The notes under the pieces were generated by a model that worked only from the letters and a program-made list of their open reading frames with translations, ran no database searches and was not told the origin of the DNA. This document shows, piece after piece, positions 1-5,888 of a DNA stretch of 9,577 nt. Within the stretch, counting starts at the first letter, position 1, and every line of letters begins with the position of its first letter. The stretch is from an uncultured Erythrobacteraceae bacterium (GTDB lineage Bacteria > Pseudomonadota > Alphaproteobacteria > Sphingomonadales > Sphingomonadaceae): the NCBI GenBank assembly GCA_950071875.1, contig CATMNW010000069.1, forward strand, positions 1 through 9,577, written 5' to 3'. A program made the position numbers and the translations under genes.

Positions 1-242
1 GGCTGAAGGACATCGGCCGCGTCGAATACACCGCCGTCACCGACGACGAGGCGCTGGAGGCGTTCCAGCTGCTGTGCCGGACCGAGGGGATCATCCCCGC
101 GCTGGAGCCTTCGCACGCCATTGCGGCGGTGGCGAAGCGCGCGAAGGAGATGGACAAGGACGCCATCATCCTCGCGAATTTGTGCGGGCGCGGGGACAAG
201 GACATCTTCACCGTGGCCGAGAAGCTGGGAGTGGAGATTTGA
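1..242 (+). CDS. trpB: Tryptophan synthase beta subunit, C-terminal end (5' truncated by window)
   Basis: The frame is open from base 3 and ends at TGA 240-242, giving about 79 C-terminal residues of the PLP enzyme that condenses indole with L-serine to make tryptophan. The visible part carries the family's hallmarks: a CRTEGIIPALEPSHA stretch (EGIxPALExxHA is typical of TrpB) and, near the end, NLCGRGDKDIFTV, the glycine-rich loop close to the PLP pyridine ring. In the enteric enzymes this loop reads NLSGRGDKD; here Cys stands where the pyridine-contacting Ser sits. The C-terminus (KLGVEI) is of normal length, so the gene looks intact at this end. The next plus-strand frame begins with a TTG overlapping the stop, and trpA follows further downstream, consistent with the usual trp gene order. 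Confidence 0.95.
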   Translation, partial: LKDIGRVEYTAVTDDEALEAFQLLCRTEGIIPALEPSHAIAAVAKRAKEMDKDAIILANLCGRGDKDIFTVAEKLGVEI

Positions 243-454
243 GCCCAAACACATTTGCGTTCATCGCGCATGTCGTCGTTCTTTTAGCCGTGGTTGCAGC
301 GCTGACGGCGCTGTTTTCATTCATCGAAATACTTAAAAAGAGCGAACTCGTCGGGATGCCGTGGCACTTTCTTTTGGCCCTCTTTTTTGCTCAGCCGCTT
401 GCAATTTGGTTCAGACGTAAAGTTTTGAGACTCTCATTCCGAGATGAGCGTTGA
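239..454 (+). CDS. Small predicted two-helix membrane protein, unknown function
   Basis: I do not recognise this protein. The proposed start TTG (239-241) overlaps the trpB stop and is preceded by GGGAG at 227-231, a Shine-Dalgarno-like sequence 7 bases upstream, so translational coupling to trpB is plausible. The product would be 71 residues. Residues 6-30 (FAFIAHVVVLLAVV and onward) and about 41-58 (PWHFLLALFFAQPLAIWF) are hydrophobic enough to span the membrane. A polar loop ILKKSELVG lies between them and the tail is basic (RRKVLRLSFRDER). By hand count the stretch is about 49% GC, well below the flanking trp genes. The frame is also open upstream inside trpB, so only the part after 239 has protein-like composition; an internal ATG at 358 is an alternative start. 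The hydrophobic pattern supports a real gene, but no homology can be checked here. Confidence 0.5.
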   Translation: MSPNTFAFIAHVVVLLAVVAALTALFSFIEILKKSELVGMPWHFLLALFFAQPLAIWFRRKVLRLSFRDER

Positions 455-694
455 CGAATCGTCTCTCCCTATCTTGGCAAAGCCTCAAAAGCTCTCTCAC
501 CTTTAGGGTGAAGGTTTGGACAGGGCGACGCCGGTACTCTCTGTCCTACACCAGGCAGAATTTGCCATCGTCACCGCTTGATCCGCTTTCGCCCCTACCC
601 CGTCAGACCGCCAAATACCTCTCCCTGCCAGCCAGCTTTTCTTCCCTTGGACAGTGTAACGCCCGGTCCATGTCTCAGACTTCTGCCGAATTAG
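455..694 (+). other. Non-coding spacer between the small membrane gene and trpA
   Basis: No convincing gene lies here; by hand count it is about 55% GC. It contains two small inverted repeats: TCACC (497-501) with GGTGA (507-511), for which ACCTT (499-503) with AAGGT (511-515) is a mutually exclusive pairing, and GGACAG (518-523) with CTGTCC (541-546). Neither is followed by a T-run. A TTGGAC at 647-652 lies 17 bases before ATGTCT (670-675), a poor -35/-10 pair. I see no tandem Trp codons or classical attenuator arrangement. The spacer is odd because trpB and trpA are usually nearly contiguous. Confidence 0.5.
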
Positions 695-1513
695 ATGAAC
701 GAACCTGATCCTATGACCACCCCGACTCGCCTCTCCTCCGCCTTCGCAAAGCCCCACCCCGCGCTCGTCTGCTTCCTCACCGCAGGCGACGGCGACACGG
801 CGGCCAATCTCGACGCGCTGGTCGAGGGCGGCGCGGATGTGATCGAGCTGGGGATGCCCTTCACCGATCCGATGGCCGATGGCCCCGCGATCCAGAAGGC
901 CAACATCCGCTCGCTCGGCGCAGGCACCACCACGGCCGATGTCTTGAAGATCGCGACCGGGTTTCGCCAGCGCCATCCCGATGTCCCGCTGGTGCTGATG
1001 GGCTATGCCAATCCGATGATCCGGCGCGGGCCGGAATGGTTCGCCTCCGCCGCGAAGGACGCCGGCGTCGATGGCGTGATCTGCGTCGATATCCCGCCCG
1101 AGGAGGACGATGCACTCGGCCCCGCGCTGCGCGATACCGGGATCGCCCCGATCCGCCTCGCCACGCCGACCACCGACGACAAGCGCCTGCCCGCCGTAGT
1201 CGAAGGTAGCGAAGGCTTTCTCTACTACGTCGCGGTCGCGGGCATCACCGGCATGCAGCAGGCGGCAATCGAGTCGATCGAGGCAAACGTCACCCGTATC
1301 AAGCGATCGACCGACATTCCCGTCGCCGTCGGCTTCGGTGTCCGCACGCCCGAACAGGCAGGCGAGATCGCGCGCGTCGCCGATGGCGTGGTGGTCGGCT
1401 CGGCGCTGGTCGAGCTGGTCGCCGAGCATGGCGCTGATGCTCCTGCCAAACTGCGCGAGCTTACCGCGGGACTTGCCAAGGCAGTCCATTCGGCGGCAAA
1501 GGGCGCGGCATGA
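695..1513 (+). CDS. trpA: Tryptophan synthase alpha subunit
   Basis: TrpA cleaves indole-3-glycerol phosphate into indole and glyceraldehyde 3-phosphate and passes indole to TrpB through the alpha2beta2 tunnel. The 272-residue product has the expected TIM-barrel landmarks: FLTAGDGD near the start, then VIELGMPFTDPMADGP with the catalytic pair Glu51 and Asp62 (equivalents of Glu49 and Asp60 in the enteric enzyme), then DGVICVDIPPEE, FLYYVAVAGITG and the phosphate-binding VGFGVRTPEQA and VVVGSALVE segments. Length is normal. The start is uncertain: ATG 695 and ATG 713 (MTTPTRL, 266 residues, closer to the usual N-terminus) are both possible, and neither has a visible Shine-Dalgarno sequence. 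The stop TGA 1511-1513 overlaps the accD ATG, so the two are translationally coupled. Confidence 0.96.
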   Translation: MNEPDPMTTPTRLSSAFAKPHPALVCFLTAGDGDTAANLDALVEGGADVIELGMPFTDPMADGPAIQKANIRSLGAGTTTADVLKIATGFRQRHPDVPLVLMGYANPMIRRGPEWFASAAKDAGVDGVICVDIPPEEDDALGPALRDTGIAPIRLATPTTDDKRLPAVVEGSEGFLYYVAVAGITGMQQAAIESIEANVTRIKRSTDIPVAVGFGVRTPEQAGEIARVADGVVVGSALVELVAEHGADAPAKLRELTAGLAKAVHSAAKGAA

Positions 1514-2358
1514 ACTGGTTCTCCCGCGTCCGCAATTCGATCACCTCGCTGTCCAAGCGCAGCACCGACAAGGATCTGTGGGTCAAATGCCCGAGCTGCC
1601 AACAGATGGTGTTCGCTCAGGAGTATGAGGAAAACGCCTTCGTCTGCCCGCGCTGCGATCATCATGGCCGCATTGGCGCGGACGAACGGCTGCGCCAGCT
1701 GCTCGATGAAGGTTTCGAAGTCCTCCCCATCCCCGACGTGAAGGAAGACCCGCTCAAGTTCCGCGACACGTCGAAATATACCGACCGCCTGAAGAAGGCC
1801 CGCGCCAAGAGCCCGCACAGGGATGCCTTCCTTGTCGGTTCGGGCGCGATCGAAGGAAAGCCTGCAGTCGTCGGTGTGCAGGATTTCGGCTTCATGGGCG
1901 GATCGATGGGCATGGCGGTGGGCACCGCCTTCTGCCAGGGTGCCGAGCGTGCGCTGACGCGGCATTGCCCCTATATCGTCGTCACCGCGGCGGGCGGCGC
2001 GCGCATGCAGGAAGGCATTCTCAGCCTGATGCAAATGCCCAAGGCGACCGTGATGACGCGCCGCCTGAAGGAAGCGAAACTCCCATATATCGTCGTGCTG
2101 ACCGACCCGACCACGGGCGGCGTCACCGCAAGCTATGCGATGCTCGGCGACGTCCATATCGCGGAGCCGGGGGCCCTGATCGGCTTTGCCGGCCAGCGCG
2201 TGATTCAGGACACCATCCGTGAACAGTTGCCCGACGGTTTCCAGCGCGCCGAATACCTCCACAAGCATGGCATGGTCGACATGGTGGTCCATCGTCACGA
2301 GCTGAAGGATACGCTGGCGACGCTGCTCGACTACCTGGCACCCGCCAAGGCTGCTTGA
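1510..2358 (+). CDS. accD: Acetyl-CoA carboxylase carboxyltransferase subunit beta
   Basis: AccD pairs with AccA to move the carboxyl group from biotin-BCCP to acetyl-CoA, giving malonyl-CoA for fatty acid synthesis. The 282-residue protein begins with a four-cysteine zinc ribbon: Cys27 and Cys30 in CPSC, Cys46 and Cys49 in CPRC. The crotonase-fold carboxyltransferase domain follows, with FMGGSMGMAVG (128-138), VTAAGGARMQEG (158-169), VVLTDPTTGGVTASYAMLGD (195-214) and AEPGALIGFAGQRVI (218-232), all characteristic of AccD. Size matches the usual alphaproteobacterial form. ATG 1510 lies inside the trpA stop (ATGA). The trpA-accD-folC order is common in Alphaproteobacteria, so co-transcription with trp genes is expected. 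The stop TGA 2356-2358 also forms part of a TTGA overlap with the longest folC frame. Confidence 0.97.
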   Translation: MNWFSRVRNSITSLSKRSTDKDLWVKCPSCQQMVFAQEYEENAFVCPRCDHHGRIGADERLRQLLDEGFEVLPIPDVKEDPLKFRDTSKYTDRLKKARAKSPHRDAFLVGSGAIEGKPAVVGVQDFGFMGGSMGMAVGTAFCQGAERALTRHCPYIVVTAAGGARMQEGILSLMQMPKATVMTRRLKEAKLPYIVVLTDPTTGGVTASYAMLGDVHIAEPGALIGFAGQRVIQDTIREQLPDGFQRAEYLHKHGMVDMVVHRHELKDTLATLLDYLAPAKAA

Positions 2359-2366
2359 GACGCGCC

Positions 2367-3665
2367 ATGCGGGACTTTGCCCGCTCCGATGATGCGGCGG
2401 TCCAGAAGCAACTGGACCGGCTTGGCGCATTGTCCATACCCGACGGCAGGCTGGGCCTCGAAACGATCGCGGCATTGCTGGCGAGGCTCGGCAATCCGCA
2501 CCGCAGGTTACCGCCCGTGTTCCACGTCGCAGGTACGAACGGCAAGGGTTCGACATGCGCGTTCCTGCGCGCCATGCTGGAAGCGCAAGATCTTCGCGTT
2601 CATGTGACCACAAGCCCGCATCTGGTGCGCTACAACGAACGCATCCGTGTGGCCGGTCAACTGATCGAGGACGACCGGCTGGCCGAACTCCTCGCTCAAG
2701 TTCTCGATGCCGGCGAGGATCTGAGCCCAAGCTTCTTCGAAGTCACAATCGCTGCAGCATTCACTGAGTTTGCGCGGGTACCGGCAGATGCTTGTGTCGT
2801 CGAGGTCGGCCTTGGTGGTCGCTTCGATGCAACCAACGTGCTGGCCCCTGATGTGCTCGCCGCTTGCGGAATTGCCGCGCTCGGGATCGATCACGAACGC
2901 TTCCTGCTGGCCCCGGAAGACGGTGTGCCAGAGGACCCGTTGTCGCGGATCGCATTCGAGAAAATGGGCATCGCCAAACCGAATGTCCCGGTAAGCGCGC
3001 TGGCCCCTCCGTCAGCAGAGGCCGGCGCAACGATGCTTCGGCTTGCCACCGACAGAAAGCTCGATCTGCGGGTCGAAGGCTTCGACTGGGCCTATCGAAC
3101 GGACGGGGACACGATGCGCGTAACTGCAGCAGGTACCGAGCTGGTCCTGCCCCTGCCCACGCTTCCCGGCCGGCATCAGCTCGCCAACGCTGCCTTGGCT
3201 TCAGCCATGATCCTGTCGCAGGATCGCATCACGAATTCTCCCGAGGCAATGGCCGAGGGCATTCGCAAAGCGATCTGGCCCGCTCGCCTCCAGCGGATGC
3301 GATCGGGCGAATTGGCCGGCAAGCGTGAGGTGTGGCTGGATGGGGGGCACAACTGCGATGCCGGAAAAGTGCTGGCTCAGCATTTCCGTGGGCGGCATTT
3401 GCACCTTGTGATCGGGATGCTGGAAGCCAAGGATCCGCAGGCGATTACCGGACCGCTTGAAGGGTGCCTGGAATCAAAGACCATCGTTCCCGTGCCGGGA
3501 CACGATTGGCATGCCGCAAACCGCTTCGGACCGGATGCCAAGGCAGCGTCGGACCTTACTGAAGCGATTGCGGCGCTTCCGGATGACGGGCTTCCCGTCC
3601 TGATTGCCGGATCGCTTTACCTCGCGGGGGAAGCTCTGCGCCTCAACGGCGAGCTGCCGGACTAA
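2367..3665 (+). CDS. folC: Bifunctional folylpolyglutamate synthase / dihydrofolate synthase
   Basis: FolC adds glutamate to dihydropteroate and to reduced folates using ATP, and belongs to the Mur ligase superfamily. From ATG 2367 the product is 432 residues. The P-loop HVAGTNGKGSTCAF holds GTNGKGST at 56-63. TSPHLVRYNERI (82-93) is the folate-binding loop. EVGLGGRFDATNV (146-158) matches the EVGLGGRLDATN family motif. Lys199 in FEKMGI is in the place of the carbamylated lysine. The Mur-ligase C domain carries PARLQRM (305-311) and DGGHN (325-329). An in-frame TTG at 2355 overlapping the accD stop would add MRRA; I prefer the ATG, which has GAG at 2357-2359 upstream and fits the usual MxDFxRSDD beginning. 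The stop TAA overlaps the stop of the convergent PilZ gene, and no terminator separates them. Confidence 0.95.
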   Translation: MRDFARSDDAAVQKQLDRLGALSIPDGRLGLETIAALLARLGNPHRRLPPVFHVAGTNGKGSTCAFLRAMLEAQDLRVHVTTSPHLVRYNERIRVAGQLIEDDRLAELLAQVLDAGEDLSPSFFEVTIAAAFTEFARVPADACVVEVGLGGRFDATNVLAPDVLAACGIAALGIDHERFLLAPEDGVPEDPLSRIAFEKMGIAKPNVPVSALAPPSAEAGATMLRLATDRKLDLRVEGFDWAYRTDGDTMRVTAAGTELVLPLPTLPGRHQLANAALASAMILSQDRITNSPEAMAEGIRKAIWPARLQRMRSGELAGKREVWLDGGHNCDAGKVLAQHFRGRHLHLVIGMLEAKDPQAITGPLEGCLESKTIVPVPGHDWHAANRFGPDAKAASDLTEAIAALPDDGLPVLIAGSLYLAGEALRLNGELPD

Positions 3666-4042
3666 ATCCGCACACCGCCCTGCGCCCAGCGCTGGGCTTC
3701 GTCCTTGGCGGCATTCCCGTCCTGCTGCAGGATTGCTTCCGCATTCTTTCGCGTAGCAAGAATGGCGAGGTGGGAGATCGGTTCTTCAAAGCGGATGCCG
3801 ATATTGGCACCCTCGCGCCAGCTGACCTCACCGAATGCTTCGAAACGAAGCCACATCAGCAGGCATTCACGAGCGAAATTGTCCTTGCTGGGAAGGATCA
3901 ACTGTGCCCCGCCTTGCGAGATATTGACGATTTCCACCCTCAACCTGGCATCGAGTGTTTGAAGAACTGCGGGTACACCAAGGCTCAACCGGTCGAAGTC
4001 ACGGCGCGGCATCTTGGTGTCGGGTGACTGCGGCTCACTCAT
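3662..4042 (-). CDS. PilZ-domain protein (probable c-di-GMP receptor)
   Basis: The 126-residue soluble protein is a stand-alone PilZ domain. Both c-di-GMP-binding signatures are visible: RxxxR at Arg14-Arg18 (RRDFDR) and [D/N]xSxxG at Asn40, Ser42 and Gly45 (NISQGG), spaced as in known PilZ domains. Beta-strand-like segments follow (GAQLIL, GEVSWREGANIGIRF), then a helical tail (ISHLAILATRKNAEAILQQ). PilZ proteins bind c-di-GMP and act on partners controlling motility, exopolysaccharide or attachment; the partner here cannot be read from sequence. ATG 4042 has no clear Shine-Dalgarno sequence. The gene lies 44 bases downstream of ampG on the same strand and is probably co-transcribed with it. 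Its TAG stop (3664-3662) overlaps the folC TAA by 3 of the 4 shared bases. Confidence 0.88.
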   Translation of the reverse strand: MSEPQSPDTKMPRRDFDRLSLGVPAVLQTLDARLRVEIVNISQGGAQLILPSKDNFARECLLMWLRFEAFGEVSWREGANIGIRFEEPISHLAILATRKNAEAILQQDGNAAKDEAQRWAQGGVRI

Positions 4043-4065
4043 GGCATGGAGCGTTATCGGCGAAT

Positions 4066-4084
4066 GCTTAAATTCGCTTTAAGC
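4066..4084 (-). other. Hairpin just after the ampG stop
   Basis: GCTTAAA (4066-4072) and TTTAAGC (4078-4084) are perfectly complementary around a 5-base loop, starting two bases past the ampG stop on the minus strand. A competing pairing is GCGAA (4060-4064) with TTCGC (4073-4077). There is no following T-run and the stem is AT-rich, so it is a weak terminator at best. It may instead be an RNA processing or stability site between ampG and the PilZ gene. Confidence 0.3.
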
Positions 4085-4086
4085 CG

Positions 4087-5817
4087 CTAGGACTTGGCGA
4101 CTGATTCCGCAGCTTCCGGCGCGACGATACCGGCAGCTGCCTTGGACGATCGACTTTCCCGCCACCATTCGATGGTGACCAGCACCGCAGCTGCGAGGCC
4201 GATCCACGTGGTGAGAATAAACACGTCGTAATATCCCTGGTTCTCGATCATTTCGCCAAGGGCGCCGCGGCCCAATGTGCCTACCAGAAGCGTCAGCGAC
4301 GACAGCAGTGCATACTGAACCGCGCTGAATTTCTTCGACACGATGCTCGACAGCCACGCGATATAGGCCGCACCCGCGATCCCGATCGCCAGGTTTTCGA
4401 AAGCGATCGTGATGGTCAGCTTGGCCAACTCCGCATCGCCGATGCCGGGAACCTGTTCGATCAGGTAGGTAAAGCCGACAGCATCGCTGAAGGCCTGCAT
4501 GTTCGCGCCGCCAAGGGCCATATCGGCGTATAAAAGATTGGTAAGCGCGGCGAGAATGCCGCCGATCAGGAGAGTTGCCATCCGACCAATGGTGGTCAAC
4601 ATCAGTCCACCCAGCGCAAGCCCTGCTATGATTGCGCCGACTCCGAAGAACTTCGAGGCGAAGGCAACATCGTCATTCGTGTACTCGAGCTCGCCAAGAT
4701 AGAACGGATAGGCAAAGGTACCCCAGATGGCATCGCAGATGCGATACGTCAGCACCACGGCCAGGATCAGCACCAGGCTCCAGCCCATGCGACCGACGAA
4801 TTCGACCAGCGGCAAGACAAGAGCGCGGTAAAGATGGTCGAGCGCATAGGAACCGCCGGTTGCGGGCGGCGCGTCTGCCGATAACAGATTCTTGCCCCGC
4901 TTTTTCTGTCCGGCCAGCCAGCCGGCAATCAACGCCGGCAGGATAATCGTGGCAACGATGATCCAGGGACCCCAGGTTACGGTGAATTCAGTCGGGTTGG
5001 GTCGGTCCTCTGGCGCATAGGTCATCGACATGATCATGAAGGCAAGAACCGCGCCGATGGCCACGGCCCAAAGAAGACCTACGGCCAATAGCGCACGGTT
5101 GCGCACTGCCGGTGCCAATTCGCCCGCTTTGCGCAGAGCACGGACTTGTTCATCGCCTTCACTCGCTTCGGCAGAACCGATTGCATTAGGGGCCCACAGG
5201 CCGACGAAACCGACGAACAGCAGGATCCCGCCCATCATCATATAGGTCTGCGGCCATCCGATGCGCGCGGCGATGATGAGGCCCAGCGCCCCGCCGACGA
5301 GCGAAGAAAGCCGGTAGCCCATCTGGTATACGGTCGAAAGGATGTCGATCGTCGCGACCTCGTCTGCCACATCGATGCGCCACGCGTTGATCGCAATGTC
5401 CTGCGTTGCGCTGGCAAAGGCACCGATCCCTGCCAGTAGCGAGAACATGCCGAGTTGCGTTCGCGGCTCGAGCAACGCCATGGTGACAAGGATCGTGCCC
5501 AGCAGCAATTGCATCGGCACAATCCATTGCTTTCGCTTTCCCAGCTTGCGCAACAGGGGCAGGTCCACCTTGTCGATCAGAGGCGACCAGAGGAATTGAA
5601 ACGCGTAAGCCAGACCGATCAGCGAGAAGATACCCATCGTCTCGAGGTCGACCTCTGCTTCCGTCAGCCACGCGAACAACGTGCCAAGGAACAGAGCGAA
5701 GGGCAGGCCGCTGGCAAAGCCGAACAGCAGCATGAAACCGGTCTTGCGATTGCCCAGAGCCATGCCGAGTGCGCGCCAAGCGGAGATTTTTTTCTGTTCT
5801 TGAGCGACCTCGGCCAT
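4087..5817 (-). CDS. ampG: AmpG-family muropeptide MFS transporter
   Basis: AmpG is an inner-membrane permease that imports GlcNAc-anhydroMurNAc peptides for cell-wall recycling, and in many Gram-negatives it controls beta-lactamase induction. The 576-residue protein has the family signatures: FGFASGLPFALFLGTLFAWL (32-51), FLWSPLIDKVDLP (75-87), GAFASATQDIAINAWRID (132-149), ENLAIG (474-479) and KFSAVQYALLSSL (496-508). There are a dozen or more hydrophobic spans. It is longer than the roughly 490-residue E. coli AmpG, mainly through a central section (about 211-340) that holds charged loops and two extra hydrophobic stretches (243-265, 284-302). ATG 5817 is preceded on the minus strand by GGAAGGA (5833-5827), a good ribosome site. 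A PilZ gene follows on the same strand, and the Rieske gene is divergent. An orthologue with a somewhat different substrate is possible; direct evidence for muropeptides is by family only. Confidence 0.9.
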   Translation of the reverse strand: MAEVAQEQKKISAWRALGMALGNRKTGFMLLFGFASGLPFALFLGTLFAWLTEAEVDLETMGIFSLIGLAYAFQFLWSPLIDKVDLPLLRKLGKRKQWIVPMQLLLGTILVTMALLEPRTQLGMFSLLAGIGAFASATQDIAINAWRIDVADEVATIDILSTVYQMGYRLSSLVGGALGLIIAARIGWPQTYMMMGGILLFVGFVGLWAPNAIGSAEASEGDEQVRALRKAGELAPAVRNRALLAVGLLWAVAIGAVLAFMIMSMTYAPEDRPNPTEFTVTWGPWIIVATIILPALIAGWLAGQKKRGKNLLSADAPPATGGSYALDHLYRALVLPLVEFVGRMGWSLVLILAVVLTYRICDAIWGTFAYPFYLGELEYTNDDVAFASKFFGVGAIIAGLALGGLMLTTIGRMATLLIGGILAALTNLLYADMALGGANMQAFSDAVGFTYLIEQVPGIGDAELAKLTITIAFENLAIGIAGAAYIAWLSSIVSKKFSAVQYALLSSLTLLVGTLGRGALGEMIENQGYYDVFILTTWIGLAAAVLVTIEWWRESRSSKAAAGIVAPEAAESVAKS

Positions 5818-5888
5818 TCCCTAGCGTCCTTCCAAATATGCAAATTTTTTGCGACACTAGCGGGGAGAGAGAGGAAGGAACAGGCATC
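5818..5888. promoter_or_regulatory. Divergent promoter region with a 13-base palindrome
   Basis: These 71 bases must hold the promoters of both ampG (minus) and the Rieske oxygenase (plus). The centre has a perfect palindrome, GCAAA-TTT-TTTGC (5840-5852), in an AT-rich patch, a reasonable candidate operator. CTAGCG occurs twice, at 5821-5826 and 5857-5862. On the plus strand AGGAAGGAA (5872-5880) is a strong ribosome site for ATG 5889. I could not assign a convincing -35/-10 pair on either strand. Confidence 0.45.

Noticed and set aside
74..238. Upstream part of the frame that holds the small membrane protein
   Set aside because: This part lies inside trpB in another frame and reads as a low-complexity Gly/Arg/His shadow; only the part from 239 has membrane-protein composition.
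647..675. Sigma70 promoter for trpA (TTGGAC, 17 bases, ATGTCT)
   Set aside because: The -10 match is poor; not strong enough to list as a promoter.
451..708. 85-codon plus-strand frame in the trpB-trpA spacer
   Set aside because: Ser-, Leu- and Arg-rich without any pattern, no ribosome site, and it overlaps the trpA start; treated as non-coding.
503..1489. Long minus-strand open frame antisense to trpA
   Set aside because: It is a shadow of the GC-rich trpA codons: the translation is rich in Asp, Arg, Gly and His with no domain, while trpA on the plus strand is unmistakable.
1225..2730. 501-codon minus-strand open frame antisense to trpA, accD and folC
   Set aside because: It crosses three well-supported plus-strand genes, and its composition (Arg, His, Ala, Asp rich) is typical of third-position GC shadows.
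5769..5888. Earlier start for the Rieske oxygenase
   Set aside because: It would overlap the ampG start antisense, and ATG 5889 has a much better ribosome site.
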